This document shows positions 46,108 through 55,922 of a DNA stretch of 64,000 nt, piece after piece. The first letter of the stretch is position 1, and every line of letters begins with the position of its first letter. Origin of the DNA: Streptomyces humicola (GTDB lineage: Bacteria > Actinomycetota > Actinomycetes > Streptomycetales > Streptomycetaceae); the NCBI RefSeq assembly GCF_024436035.1, contig NZ_JANFNG010000027.1, positions 1-64,000 of the forward strand, in the 5' to 3' direction. The notes under the pieces are model-generated. The model did not search any database and had not been told where the DNA came from. It saw nothing but the letters and a program-made list of their open reading frames with translations. Made by a program: the position numbers and the translations under genes.

Positions 46108-46983
46108 ATGGGAGACGATGCGGCGGTTCACGGAATCGTGGTGGGAACCGACGGCTCAGCGGACGCCGACGGGGCGGTGGACTGGGCTGCGGCAGAAGCC
46201 GCGCGGCGGCGCTGTCCGTTGCAGGTCGTGCACGCCACCGGCCTCGGCGCCGGAAACGCACACCCCCGGCTGAGCGAGGCGCGGCAGCTCACCGTGCAGA
46301 CCGCAAGGAAGATGCTGGACGATACACGTGACCGCGTCACCGCCGAGCACCCCGGCCTCCAGGTGGACACCGTCATGTCGGACGATCGACCGGCCGCTGC
46401 CGTGCTCGCCGCAGCCGACAGTGCCTCGCTCGCTGTTCTGGGAACCAGGGGCCACGGTGGCTTCGCCGGCCTGCTGCTCGGATCGGTGAGCCTGCGAGTG
46501 GCCGCGCATGTCACCTGCCCGCTCGTCGTCGTACGGCGCAAGGGCACCCTGGGGAGCACCGGAGACGTGGTCGTGGCCGTCCAGGACCGCCGCGACGTCG
46601 AAGCGATCAGGTTCGCTGCCGCGACCGCGAGGGTGTGGAAGGCATCGCTGCGAGCCCTCCATGCCTGGCAGCCACTCGACGAGGTGGGCCGCACGGTGAC
46701 GCAGGTCGACACCGTCCGAGAGCTTCGTCATGAGCACCTGGACCTGCTGACCGAGGCCGTCGACGCGGCGGAGCTGTCGTCGCTCTCGCCGGACGTCTGC
46801 GTCGATCGCCTCCTGGTCGACGGCGGTGCGGCGGCGGCACTGATCGACTCCTCGGCCGACGCCAGCCTCCTGGTCGTCGCGGCACACCGGCCGCGCTCCC
46901 CCGTCGGGCTGCGCCTGGGACCAGTCGTCCACGCCGCCTTGCACCATGCCCAGTGCCCAGTCGCCCTCGTGCCGGACCGCTGA
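46108..46983 (+). CDS. Tandem universal stress protein (two USP domains)
   Basis: A 291-residue protein. Domain 1 has GIVVGTDGSADADGAVDWA and GTRGHGGFAGLLLGSV. Domain 2 begins DVVVAVQDRRDVEAIRFA and ends LGPVVHAALHHAQCPVALVP, with HRPRSPVGLRLG in place of a canonical GxxGxGG loop, so only the first site is clearly an ATP binder. ATG 46108 is used, with GGGAG upstream. An upstream in-frame extension lacks homology. A perfect palindromic box lies 84 bases upstream, and the CBS-BON gene follows after 69 bases. Confidence 0.9.
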   Translation: MGDDAAVHGIVVGTDGSADADGAVDWAAAEAARRRCPLQVVHATGLGAGNAHPRLSEARQLTVQTARKMLDDTRDRVTAEHPGLQVDTVMSDDRPAAAVLAAADSASLAVLGTRGHGGFAGLLLGSVSLRVAAHVTCPLVVVRRKGTLGSTGDVVVAVQDRRDVEAIRFAAATARVWKASLRALHAWQPLDEVGRTVTQVDTVRELRHEHLDLLTEAVDAAELSSLSPDVCVDRLLVDGGAAAALIDSSADASLLVVAAHRPRSPVGLRLGPVVHAALHHAQCPVALVPDR

Positions 46984-47052
46984 CGAGTTGCTGCGCCGGC
47001 ACCCGATCGGACCTCAACCATCGAGAACGTCCAACAGCAGGAGGTCGCCCTC

Positions 47053-47727
47053 ATGACTGGCACCAAGGTCCGGGACGTCATGACGAAGGACGTAGCGGCG
47101 GTGCGTGTGTACACCCCGTACCGGGAGGTTGTGAGAATCCTGAATGACCGCCAGTTCGTGCGCTGCCGGTCCTCGACGAGGACGGCGGACTCGTGGGCCT
47201 GGTCTCGGAAGCGGACCTGCTCGGCAAAGAGCCCTGCGCGCGTCCGTCCGGGCCGCTGCGCATCTTCCGCCCCCGGCTGCGTGAGACGGCGCGCAAGTCC
47301 TGGAGGTTGTCAGCTGGAGCTTTGATGACCGCGCCACCGGTCGTCGTCGACGTCGACGCGGGTGTCGCCGAAGCCTCACGGATCATGGCCCGCCGGAACC
47401 TCAGACACATGCCCGTGGTGGACGCCGGGCAGCTCGTCGGCATCATCAGCCGGCGCGTCAAGCGCTACCTGCGGTCGGACGCAGAAATCCGGGAAGAGGT
47501 GGTGCGCGACGTATTCATTCGGGTGCTGTGGGCGGAACCGGAGGCGCTTCGATGTAAGGGCGTCTGACGGCATTGTGACGCTGAGCGGAGTCCTGGAACA
47601 CCGCAGCGCGATAGCCGTCGCGGTGCGGCTGACCCAGGGCGTCGACGGCGTCGTGGAGGTCATCAACAAACTCACCTACGAGATCGACGACACCCACGGC
47701 CGACTCGCATCCCGCGGCACCAGATAA
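47053..47727 (+). pseudogene. CBS-CBS-BON protein gene with two frameshifts
   Basis: The first CBS repeat starts in frame one (KVRDVMTKDVAAVRVYTPYR, RILNDRQF). It continues in frame two after a one-base loss near 47155 (LVGLVSEADLLGKEP; second CBS with ALMTAPPVVVDVDAG, RHMPVVDAGQLVGIISRR). Near 47550 it moves to frame three for the BON domain (DGIVTLSGVLEHRSAIAVAV and VVEVINKLTYEIDD), ending at 47727. The family is a nucleotide-sensing CBS protein with a membrane- or protein-binding BON tail. Sequencing error or genuine decay cannot be separated by eye. Confidence 0.8.
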
Positions 47728-48327
47728 CGGTCGTAGCCACCCCATCGGCCCTGAACGTCCATCACATTTGGGCCTGCTGCCCTGGTCAAGGGCGAACGCG
47801 CCGGGCAGCCCGGCGAACTGGGAGACGACGAGCACAGACCGCTCCCCGCGGGCTACGCGAACGGCCGCGACCTTCTGCGGCACGCGCTGGTCCGCCTTGA
47901 GACCGTCATCGCTCGGCACCTTGGGATCGGGGCGGCCGCCGAAGAGTGCGGCGCAGGGGTGCCCAGGGCGCCGGGCGTGCCTGGGTGGTCCGGCTTGGAA
48001 GTGACCGAAAAGCCTGACCGCGGTGCAAGTGAGCCGCTATGACGCTCCCCGGACCCGATCGACCTGGCCTTCTTGCGTCGCCCGGAGTACACCACCTCAC
48101 CAACTCCGCGGTGCGCCCGAAGTAGGTACGGGTCCTTGCTGGCGGGCCTCGGCGATCGCGGGTCTGGTTCGCGCACCCCGAGGTCCTTCCCGGCGCTGCC
48201 GGGCCCGCACCGCAAGCCGACGGCGCAAAAAGCGCCAGGGCATCTCCACCCGGCCCTCCTAGCGCCCCCGAGGACGCCAACGTGCGCGGGTGAAAGGCCG
48301 TTGACCGGGAGCTCCGCGGTCAGCTTC
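47728..48327. other. Spacer without recognisable gene
   Basis: About 600 bases with no convincing gene on either strand. A short plus-strand frame (GRDLLRHALVRLETVIARHL near 47860) looks protein-like but matches nothing known to me. A hairpin lies near the end. Confidence 0.4.
48302..48322. terminator. Possible terminator after the site-2 protease
   Basis: TGACCG at 48302-48307 and CGGTCA at 48317-48322 flank a GC-rich, self-complementary core (GGAGCTCC). It lies just beyond the minus-strand protease stop at 48328. The stem is short, so the call is tentative. Confidence 0.3.
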
Positions 48328-49461
48328 TCACCGCCTCGGGGCGGCGTGCATCAGCCAGGTCACCGTACGGCTGATGTCCGACAGCGACAGGATCCCGACG
48401 AGTCTGCCCTCGTCCATCACCAGGACGCGGTGCTCGGCGCCGGGCTCCATGCGGGGCAGCAGATCCGCCAGTGAGTCGTCCGGACCCGCGACGGTGGTCC
48501 GCGACAGCGGCACCATCACCTCGCCCACCGTCACCGCCCCGCTCCTCTCAAGCGGCACCTGCCTGGCGCTGTCGAGCGTCACCAGCCCGACCGGTGACCC
48601 GTCCACACCGGTCACCGGAAACGCCGAGTGCCGGTACCGGTACAGCGGGTCGGCCAGAAGGTCCGCGACCGTCAGGACTGCGGGCACCGTGAGCGGATCC
48701 CTTGTCATGGCGTCACGCACTGGGACACCGGCGAGCACGCCGCGCAGCTGTGCCTGCCGTCCCTCAGCGGTGGCGGCCGCGATGAGGAACCAGCCGATCA
48801 GGGCCAGCCAGAGCCAGCCGAACCCGCCGCCCCTCATGAACACCACAAGCCCTAGCACCATGAGCAACCAGCCAAGGACGCGTCCCGCCATGGTGGCCCC
48901 GGCGGTCGCCCGCAGCCGGTCTCCGGTACGCCACCACAGGAAGGCGCGCAACAGCCGCCCGCCGTCGAGCGGAGCGGCGGGAAGGGCGTTGAAGACAGCA
49001 AGCAGCAAGTTGATGCCCGCAAGCCAGGCCACATCCTCGACCAGGAGCCTGGGCGCGGACACCAGGGTGAGCAGCCAGGTGCCCAGCACGAAGAGCCCGC
49101 CCAGCAGGAGGCTGACCAGCGGGCCGACGCCCGCGATCCGCAGTTCCGCCGCCGGGCTCGACGCCTCCGACTTCAGCCGGGCCACCCCGCCCAGCAGCCA
49201 CAGCACAATGTCGTCCACGACCACCCCGTTGCGCCGCGCCACCACGGCGTGCGCCAATTCGTGGGCGAGCAGAGAGGCGAAGAAGACCACGGCAGCCCCA
49301 AGGCCCGCCACCCAGTACACCACCGGGGCATGGCCCGGATACACCTGGGGGAGACGGCCCTGCGCGAGGCCGAACGCGATGATGCCGAAGATGAGCAGCA
49401 CGCTCCAGTGGACCCCGATCCGGACCCCCGCGATCCGCCCCAGCGTAAAGGTCGCCCGCAC
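48328..49461 (-). CDS. Site-2 metalloprotease (M50) with CBS domains
   Basis: A 377-residue membrane protease. Several hydrophobic helices span about 12-250. Zinc motif HELAH occurs in LLAHELAHAVVARRNG, and the third ligand is in NALPAAPLDGGRLLRA. Residues from about 255 form two CBS repeats (VRDAMTRDPLTVP; VGEVMVPLSRTTVAGPDDSL; MDEGRLVGILSLSDISR). Such enzymes cut membrane-spanning regulators, with CBS repeats sensing nucleotides. M. tuberculosis Rv2625c (Rip3) has this layout and neighbours Hrp1. GTG 49461 is chosen because AGGGGAGAG precedes it and the fold starts there. Confidence 0.9.
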   Translation of the reverse strand: MRATFTLGRIAGVRIGVHWSVLLIFGIIAFGLAQGRLPQVYPGHAPVVYWVAGLGAAVVFFASLLAHELAHAVVARRNGVVVDDIVLWLLGGVARLKSEASSPAAELRIAGVGPLVSLLLGGLFVLGTWLLTLVSAPRLLVEDVAWLAGINLLLAVFNALPAAPLDGGRLLRAFLWWRTGDRLRATAGATMAGRVLGWLLMVLGLVVFMRGGGFGWLWLALIGWFLIAAATAEGRQAQLRGVLAGVPVRDAMTRDPLTVPAVLTVADLLADPLYRYRHSAFPVTGVDGSPVGLVTLDSARQVPLERSGAVTVGEVMVPLSRTTVAGPDDSLADLLPRMEPGAEHRVLVMDEGRLVGILSLSDISRTVTWLMHAAPRR

Positions 49462-50820
49462 AGCGTCTCTCCCCTGCTCGAACCCACCCCAGGACGGACC
49501 GGCGGTGGCCGCTCCCGGCCAACGCCGAGGGCGCCGACACCGACGTCCTGAAATTCTCGTGTGAGTGGTGCGAGCCCGCAGACAAGCACCCCCGACATGA
49601 AAGAGGCGGAAACGGCACCCTTCGACCGCGCGGCCGCGTCCTCGCTCCATCCATCCTCGCCCAGGAAAGCCCGATCCGGGCTTCGATACAGTGCCGAACG
49701 GGCGTCACCAGGGCCATCCGGGCCCAGCTCACAGTCCGTGTGCTGTGCCGGGGGCCCCCGACTCCGCTCTCCCGCCCGAGCCGGCTCGCGCCGACTCGCG
49801 GGGCGTGCTGTCAACAGCCACGTAGTCGCCCAGCCCGCGCTCGCCCAACTCACCTACGCGCTCACGTGGCACCCCGGTTCGCCGGGACTGCACCGAGTTC
49901 CGTTCCCGGGCTCCCACCGCACGACGAGCACCGGAGGAGCTGACCGTCCGCAAGGCCACCCGGCTGATCACCCCCGCACCGGACAAGCTCAATGGGAGCA
50001 ACACGCTCAAGCTCAAGCAACGCCTGCGCTTCACCCCGCAGCGCCGCGTCCCCTCCCCTTTCGTGTCGAACGGTCGCGTCGGGCCTGAGTGGCCGGGCCT
50101 CGTCGAGGCTGCAGGGGCGTGCAGGCGCGTGGCCGAGGACGCCGACGAGGAGCTCCCCAGCTGCTGCCACCACCGCAAGCGGTCGTTCGAGTCCTACGGG
50201 TTCGTGCGGCAGACCGCGCCGATGGCCATGTCGGCGAGGGCAAGGGCGGCCACGGCCCACCGCGGGGCGTGCATCTCGGCGAGCAGCGCGGGGCCCCACT
50301 TGGAACGCCCGGAGCGCATCCGCACCGTCCTGGACTGGCAAGGCCATAACAGTGCCGATGCCGCCCTGGCGCTGTTCTCCCAGCCGGCCGGCCTCACCCC
50401 GCCGCTCCGCGAGGCGGCAACCCGCCGTGATGACGTCCACATGATTGATCTCGCCACGCTGTATGGGCGCAACAACCTGTGCCGTTCAGAAATGCGTCGC
50501 CGCAGGCCGTACGGGGTCTGGTGGGATCCGCGGACGCGCTGGGGCCATGTCCCGGTGCCTGTTTCGCCGGCGTATCGGGCGACGAGGAAGCTGCTCTCTG
50601 TCTCGGCTGTGCTGTCGCGTCGACAGGTGGCCAACGGCGCCGAGCTACTGCTGCTCCGGCCCCTCGGCGGCACGGCGGCGGCTCCACTCGCGGGCTCAGG
50701 CGGGACGGCTGCGTACCGCGATTCGGATCCTGGCCGACATGGAGCTGCCGCCCGATCAGCTGCTTGTCCGCCTGGACGGCTTGGTGTGCCGTTCCGTGGA
50801 CGTCCCTTCCACGGTGTCGT
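49462..50820. other. Long eroded region
   Basis: No intact gene over 1.36 kb. Protein-like but unassigned stretches occur at 49935-50040 (TVRKATRLITPAPDKLNGSN) and 50280-50470 (IRTVLDWQGHNSADAALALF). The end contains a short phosphatase-like remnant. It appears to be several decayed genes. Confidence 0.4.
50709..50790 (+). pseudogene. Fragment resembling a SpoIIE-type PP2C phosphatase
   Basis: About 27 codons read LRTAIRILADMELPPDQLLV and RLDGLV, a linker segment (LPPDQLLxRLD) often found in actinomycete SpoIIE-like serine phosphatases. Nothing else of the domain remains. Tentative. Confidence 0.3.
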
Positions 50821-53127
50821 CTACCCCTCGGGAGGGGCGGGCGCCTGGCCATCCCCGGCGGGCGTGAGTCGGTGTGTGCGTCGCTTGGCGATGGTGATCG
50901 CAGCGACCACGATCAGCAGGGCGGCGGCGGCGGTCGCGGCGCGGACCGCCGGGTTGGTGCTGTAGGTGACGACGCTGGGGGCGATCAGGAGTGACACCAG
51001 GTTCATGACCTTCAGCAGTGGGTTGATGGCGGGACCGGCGGTGTCCTTGAACGGGTCGCCGACCGTGTCGCCGATGACGGTCGCGGCGTGCGCCGGGGAG
51101 CCCTTGCCGCCATGGAAGCCGTCTTCGACGAGTTTCTTGGCGTTGTCCCAGGCGGCGCCGGAGTTGGCGAGGAAGATGGCCATCAACGCACCGACCGCGA
51201 TCGCACCGGCGAGGTAGGCGCCCAACGGTGCGTACCCGAGCGCGTATCCAACCGCGATGGGGCCCATGACGGCGAGCAGTGCCGGGGTGGCCAGTTCACG
51301 CAGGGCGTCGGCGGTGCAGATGTCGACCACGCGGGCGTAGTCGGGCAGTTCGGTGCCCTGCATGATGCCCGGTTTGGTACGGAACTGGTTCCGTACCTCG
51401 ATCACCACCCGCCCTGCGGATCGGCCTACCGCCATGACCGCCAAGGCGGTGAAGAAGAACACCACCGCAGCGCCGACGACCAGGCCGACGAGCGCGTTCG
51501 GCTTGTCGACGGAGAGGCTGAAAGAGGACGCCGTACGGCCGGCTTTGGCAAGGTTGTCCTCGACCGCGGTGCGGAAGGATCCGAACAAGGCGGTGGCGGC
51601 GAGCACGGCGGTGGCGATGGCCATGCCCTTGGTGATCGCTTTGGTGGTGTTGCCGACCGCGTCCAGATCGGTGAGCATCTCGGCGCCCGCACCAGTGACG
51701 TCGCCGGACATCTCCGCGATGCCGTGGGCGTTGTCGGTGGCCGGGCCGTAGGAGTCCATCGCCACGATCACGCCGACCGTGGTGAGCAACCCGGTCCCGG
51801 CCAGTGCCACCGCGAACAGGGCCAGCGTGGTGTTGCCCAGCCCGAGGATGAATGCCCCGTAGACTGCGGCGCCGATCAGCAGGGCCGAGTACACCGACGA
51901 CTCCAGCCCGGTGGCAAAGCCCGACAGGATGACGGTCGCCGGGCCGGTCAGCGAACTGCGGCTGATCTCCCGCACCGGCGCGCGGGTGTTCTCGGTGAAG
52001 TAGCCGGTGAGCAACTGGATGGCACTGGCCAACGCCAGCCCGATCAGCACCGCGGCGATGGCGACCAGGCGCGGATCCCCCGCGACCGTCCTGATCGCCA
52101 CGGCTGTCCCGGCAAGCTCAGAGAAGCGGCCCGGCAGGTACGCGAAAGCGGCGACAGCCACGCCAATCGCGGAGACGACGGCGGAGATGAAGAAGCCACG
52201 GTTGATCGCGCTCATCGCGGTACGGTCCCGGCCGCGCGGTGTCACCGTCAGAATGCCGATCACCGCCGTGGCCGCACCAATCATGGGAACCAGCAGCGGA
52301 AACACCAGTCCGTCGGTGCCGAATGCAACCTTGCCGAGGATCAACGAGGCGACCAGCGTGACGGCGTAGGACTCGAACAGGTCTGCGGCCATCCCCGCGC
52401 AGTCACCGACGTTGTCCCCGACGTTGTCGGCGATCACCGCGGCGTTGCGCGGGTCGTCCTCGGGGATGCCCTCCTCGACCTTGCCCACCAGATCCGCCCC
52501 GACGTCGGCGGCCTTGGTGTAGATACCACCGCCGACCCGCATGAACATCGCCAACAGCGCCGCGCCGAATCCGAAACCCTCCAGCACACCCGCCGAGCTG
52601 CCTTGGAAGACCAGTACCACGACCGCGGCCCCCAGCAACCCGAGACCGACGGTGAGCATGCCGGTCACCCCGCCGGTACGGAACGCGATCCGCACCGCCC
52701 GCTTCTCTCCGGCCTCACGGGCCGCCGCCGCCACCCTGACATTGCCGCGCACCGCCAGCGACATGCCGATGTAGCCGACGCATCCCGAGAACACCGCTCC
52801 GACGACGAAGAACGCCGACCGGCCGATCCTCACCCCGGCCGACTCGGCCGGTAGGAGGAGCAGTACGAACGGGATCACGATGACGAAGACGACCATCGTC
52901 TTGAACTGCCGTGCCAGATAGGCGGCAGCTCCCTGCTGGATCCCGGCCGCGATGGCCCGCATCCTCTCCGTGCCCTGCCCGGCGGCCAGCACATCGCGCA
53001 ACAATGCGACCGCGACGGCAATGCTGAGCACCGCCACCCCCGCCACAATGCCCACCAGAACCAGATCGCCGCCAGGCAGCGAACCCGCACTGGCGGCCAG
53101 GCAGAAAGCAAACACGCTGTGCGGCAT
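50821..53127 (-). CDS. hppA: Membrane-bound proton-translocating pyrophosphatase
   Basis: A 768-residue polytopic enzyme coupling PPi hydrolysis to proton export (reversible in principle). About 16 membrane helices alternate with the catalytic cytosolic motifs: GGGIYTKAADVGADLVGKVE, DDPRNAAVIADNVGDNVGD, and late DNAKKLVEDGFHGGKGSPAH and GDTVGDPFKDTAGPA. The GNTTKAITKG segment has Lys where potassium-dependent enzymes have Ala, predicting the potassium-independent class. ATG 53127 has GGGAGG upstream. A PPi-phosphofructokinase fragment lies just upstream, and an intact one at 3110, linking this pump to PPi-based glycolysis. Confidence 0.95.
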   Translation of the reverse strand: MPHSVFAFCLAASAGSLPGGDLVLVGIVAGVAVLSIAVAVALLRDVLAAGQGTERMRAIAAGIQQGAAAYLARQFKTMVVFVIVIPFVLLLLPAESAGVRIGRSAFFVVGAVFSGCVGYIGMSLAVRGNVRVAAAAREAGEKRAVRIAFRTGGVTGMLTVGLGLLGAAVVVLVFQGSSAGVLEGFGFGAALLAMFMRVGGGIYTKAADVGADLVGKVEEGIPEDDPRNAAVIADNVGDNVGDCAGMAADLFESYAVTLVASLILGKVAFGTDGLVFPLLVPMIGAATAVIGILTVTPRGRDRTAMSAINRGFFISAVVSAIGVAVAAFAYLPGRFSELAGTAVAIRTVAGDPRLVAIAAVLIGLALASAIQLLTGYFTENTRAPVREISRSSLTGPATVILSGFATGLESSVYSALLIGAAVYGAFILGLGNTTLALFAVALAGTGLLTTVGVIVAMDSYGPATDNAHGIAEMSGDVTGAGAEMLTDLDAVGNTTKAITKGMAIATAVLAATALFGSFRTAVEDNLAKAGRTASSFSLSVDKPNALVGLVVGAAVVFFFTALAVMAVGRSAGRVVIEVRNQFRTKPGIMQGTELPDYARVVDICTADALRELATPALLAVMGPIAVGYALGYAPLGAYLAGAIAVGALMAIFLANSGAAWDNAKKLVEDGFHGGKGSPAHAATVIGDTVGDPFKDTAGPAINPLLKVMNLVSLLIAPSVVTYSTNPAVRAATAAAALLIVVAAITIAKRRTHRLTPAGDGQAPAPPEG

Positions 53128-53364
53128 GACGACTCGCCTCCCGGACGTCGGCCGCGAACTCACTGCCGGGTGTGGTGCCGTTCTCCGCAGCAACTGGCAC
53201 CGGCCAGGGAGGGAGGACCGCAACAACCGACTCACACCCAACAGACAGCGGCGGCGGCCAGCACCCCCATCCTCGGCCCACAGGAAGAAAGCCGCCACTC
53301 ACCAGCCGGATGGCACACAACAGCGACCGTCGCCCTGGCGCTCTGCCCATCAACCGCTCATGCG

Positions 53365-53870
53365 ATCGGCGTGCCGCCACGACAGCCAATCGCCGATGCC
53401 GGACAGGCACACGTGCCCGAACTCGTCGCGCGGCCCGTCCTTGATTACCATCTGTCCGGCCTTGGGAACCGCTCCCTCTGCCACCACGACGATCGGCGCG
53501 CAGTTGATCTCGAAATTTCCACCCAGGCGCACACCTGGTCGAGGTCGAACTCCTGCTCCGGTATGAGGATGGTGTTGACGCCTCCGGCGATGCCGGCGTG
53601 CAGAGCAATCCATTTGGAGTGGAGCCTCATCACCTCGACGACGAACGTGCGCTTGTGCACGTCCCCGGTGGTGTGCAGGCGGTCAATGGCTTCGATCGCG
53701 ATACTGACGGCCGTGCCGAAGCCGAAGGTGTAGTCAGTGCCGCCGTCGTCGTTGTCGATGATCTTGGGGACGTCGACCGGATTGGCTCCCGCATCGCAGA
53801 GCTTGCCTGCGACGCTGAGCGTGTCCTCGCCGCCGAGCACAACGAGGGCCTCGATCTTGTGCACGCTCAG
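53365..53870 (-). pseudogene. Truncated PPi-phosphofructokinase
   Basis: Reading leftward, HKIEALVVLGGEDTLSVAGK, VPKIIDNDDGGTDYTFGFGT and GGVNTILIPEQEFDLDQVCA match the intact enzyme at 3110-4138 from about residue 92. The motif Asp and Lys (GGEDT, PK) of PPi enzymes are kept. Near 53520 the frame shifts, and the sequence ends at about GIGDWLS. Both the N-terminal 90 and C-terminal 100 or so residues are missing. Confidence 0.85.
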
Positions 53871-53995
53871 AGATGAGGAGATCGTCCGGCGCTACGGTAG
53901 CAGGTGTTCTATCAAACAGGCAATCAAGGACGGGAGATCTGCTCGGCACCGGCGAGGCGCGCAGCCGTACCCGCCAGCGCAACGCAGCAGCTCCC
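53868..53995 (+). pseudogene. Transposase fragment
   Basis: The plus strand reads DEEIVRRYGSRCSIKQAIKD and, after a one-base shift, DLLGTGEARSRTRQ. This resembles the C-terminal catalytic Glu region of a DDE transposase (RYxxRWSIEQAIKD). It marks the break that truncated the phosphofructokinase copy. Confidence 0.5.
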
Positions 53996-54022
53996 TTCGC
54001 AGCGCCGTCCGGGCTTCAGGTT

Positions 54023-55207
54023 TCAGAAGAAGACCGAACGGCGCTGCACAAGCAGCTTGTAGAGCGTGTGCTGGATCGTCTCGCGCACCTGGTCGGTGAG
54101 GTTGAACACCAGCATCGGATCGTCCGCCGCCTCCGGCGGGTAGTGGTCCGTGGGGATCGGCTCACCGAACTGGATCGTCCACTTCGTCGGCAGCGGAATC
54201 ATCCCCAGCAGCCCCAGCCAGGGGAACGTCGGCGTCACAGGGAAGTACGGCAGACCCAGCAGCCGCGCCAGCGTCTTCGCGTTGCCCACCATCGGGTAGA
54301 TCTCCTCGGCCCCGACGATCGAGCACGGCACGATCGGCACCCCGGTGCGCAGCGCCGTCGACACGAAGCCCCCTCGCCCGAACCGCTGAAGCTTGTAGCG
54401 CTCCGAGAACGGCTTGCCGAGCCCCTTGAAGCCCTCCGGCATGTCGCCGACAATTTCGCCGTTCTCCAGAAGCAGTTGCGCGTCCTCCGGGCACGCCAGG
54501 GTGTGCCCGCCCTTGCGCGCCAGCTCGTTGATGACGGGGAGCAGGAACACCAAATCGGCGGCGAGCAGCCGCAGATGGCGGCGGGCCGGGTGGTGGTCAT
54601 GGACGGCGACCTGCGTCATGAGCGCGTCCCACGGCAGCGTCCCGGAATGGTTGCAGACCACGAGTGCCCCACCCTGCGACGGGATGTTCTCGATGCCCTT
54701 GACCTCGATCCGGAAGTAGTTGTCGAACAGCGGGCGCAGCAACGACATGAACACCTGGTCGGTGAGCTCCTCGTCGTAGCCGAACTCATCGACCTCGTAG
54801 TCCCCCGTGATCCGGCGGCGGAGGAACGACAGGCCGCCAGCCGCCCTGCGCTCCCAGCGGCCGCCGAACAGTCGGTCGACCGCGCTGCCGAGCGCGTCTG
54901 TGAGCATCCTGACCGGCAGCCGCCGCAGTAGCGGCGACCCAGCCTGCTCACCCTGTTCCTCGCCCGCACCGCCGACATCGCCTCCACCGGCGGTGCCCCG
55001 GGCGGTGTCCGGTCCATCGTCCGAGCGGGCCGCCGCGCGCTGCGCCCCCTGGGCGTCCGGGGTCTCGACGGCCGGCACGGTGGTGAGCCCCGGCTCTCCG
55101 GCGGGCGCGCTCTTGCGCCGCGCACCGGACGCCCGTCCCCCGGGCCGGGCCCCGCCCCTACGCGAACGGGTGTCCTTGTCGAGCGGGATAATCTTCCCGT
55201 CCGCCAT
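54023..55207 (-). CDS. Lysophospholipid acyltransferase family protein
   Basis: A 394-residue protein. Residues 1-80 are a low-complexity Ala/Gly/Arg/Glu-rich leader. The LPLAT domain (about 150-390) has VVCNHSGTLPWDALM as motif I, with the wider H-S-G-T-L-P-x-D spacing of the Rv0502-type subgroup. PEGFKGLGKPFSERYKLQRFG and GVPIVPCSIVGAEE follow. It likely acylates a lipid at the inner membrane leaflet; the substrate is uncertain. ATG 55207 lies three bases after the stop of an epimerase remnant, preserving the epimerase-acyltransferase order known from M. tuberculosis (Rv0501-Rv0502). Confidence 0.88.
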   Translation of the reverse strand: MADGKIIPLDKDTRSRRGGARPGGRASGARRKSAPAGEPGLTTVPAVETPDAQGAQRAAARSDDGPDTARGTAGGGDVGGAGEEQGEQAGSPLLRRLPVRMLTDALGSAVDRLFGGRWERRAAGGLSFLRRRITGDYEVDEFGYDEELTDQVFMSLLRPLFDNYFRIEVKGIENIPSQGGALVVCNHSGTLPWDALMTQVAVHDHHPARRHLRLLAADLVFLLPVINELARKGGHTLACPEDAQLLLENGEIVGDMPEGFKGLGKPFSERYKLQRFGRGGFVSTALRTGVPIVPCSIVGAEEIYPMVGNAKTLARLLGLPYFPVTPTFPWLGLLGMIPLPTKWTIQFGEPIPTDHYPPEAADDPMLVFNLTDQVRETIQHTLYKLLVQRRSVFF

Positions 55208-55210
55208 GAT

Positions 55211-55399
55211 TCAGCTCCTCCTCCTACAGGCGCTGGAGACCGCCCCGGGAAGCACCGCGGCGAGCCTGTCGACGGCGTGGGCGAGCCGGTCCGGCGGCAG
55301 CAACCCGGACCCCCGGCCGACGGCGAAGTCGTGAAAGGTTTCCGCAGTGGTGAATTTCGGCGCGAATCCGAGTTGCCCGGCCGCCTTCATCGGTCCCAG
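55211..55399 (-). pseudogene. C-terminal remnant of an NAD-dependent sugar epimerase
   Basis: About 62 codons ending at TGA 55211-55213: GPMKAAGQLGFAPKFTTAET, FHDFAVGRGSGLLPPDRLAH, AVDRLAAVLPG. This resembles the C-terminal end of SDR epimerase/dehydratases that precede Rv0502-like acyltransferases. The Rossmann part is gone. Its ribosome site GGAGGAGG still serves the acyltransferase. Confidence 0.55.
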
Positions 55400-55689
55400 G
55401 CAGTTTCAGACAAACGCGCCCGCACCGGTCCCGCTAGGGCCAAACAGCCCTGATCGCAACGATACGAAACCGTACGGATGGCTCTGCCGGAGCCTCGGGA
55501 GCCTCCGCGCGAAAAACGGTCCGCGCGATCTGCCACGTGCTGCTGCGACTCCCCTACCTCGCCGTGTCGAGCGTGTTCGCCTTCATGCGGTTGCTTCCGA
55601 TGAGCAGTGTTGACGAGGAGATCGAGGAGGAAAGGCGCAGGTCGCGCTGATCGACTCGGTGCTCGTCCCGAATCGGGCGACAGAATCCC

Positions 55690-55916
55690 GCAGCGGGAGC
55701 TCGATGTCTTTCAGCTCCATCGGCAGCACGTACACGCCCCACTGCCGGGTGAGGCCGTCAAGGATCTCCTTGATCTGCTCGTTGATCGTCTCGCTGTCGG
55801 TGAATACCTGATCGAGCAGCGAGCGGCCGACGACGTTGCGGACCGCGGTCCGCGTGATCTGCCCGATCGCGCTCGACACATCCTCGATCTCCACGATGGA
55901 CTTGACCGGGTCCACG
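55690..55916 (-). pseudogene. Slipin/stomatin gene, C-terminal half (inverted)
   Basis: Reading leftward from 55916: [60 protein letters not shown] and LKDIELP. This is the middle and late part of the SPFH domain of a slipin. Its N-terminal half lies immediately to the right on the opposite strand. Confidence 0.8.
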
Positions 55917-55922
55917 CGGGCG

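Noticed and set aside
50280-50470. Protein-like stretch IRTVLDWQGHNSADAALALF
   Set aside because: It resembles the end of an ATPase-like protein only vaguely; without surrounding domains no call can be supported.
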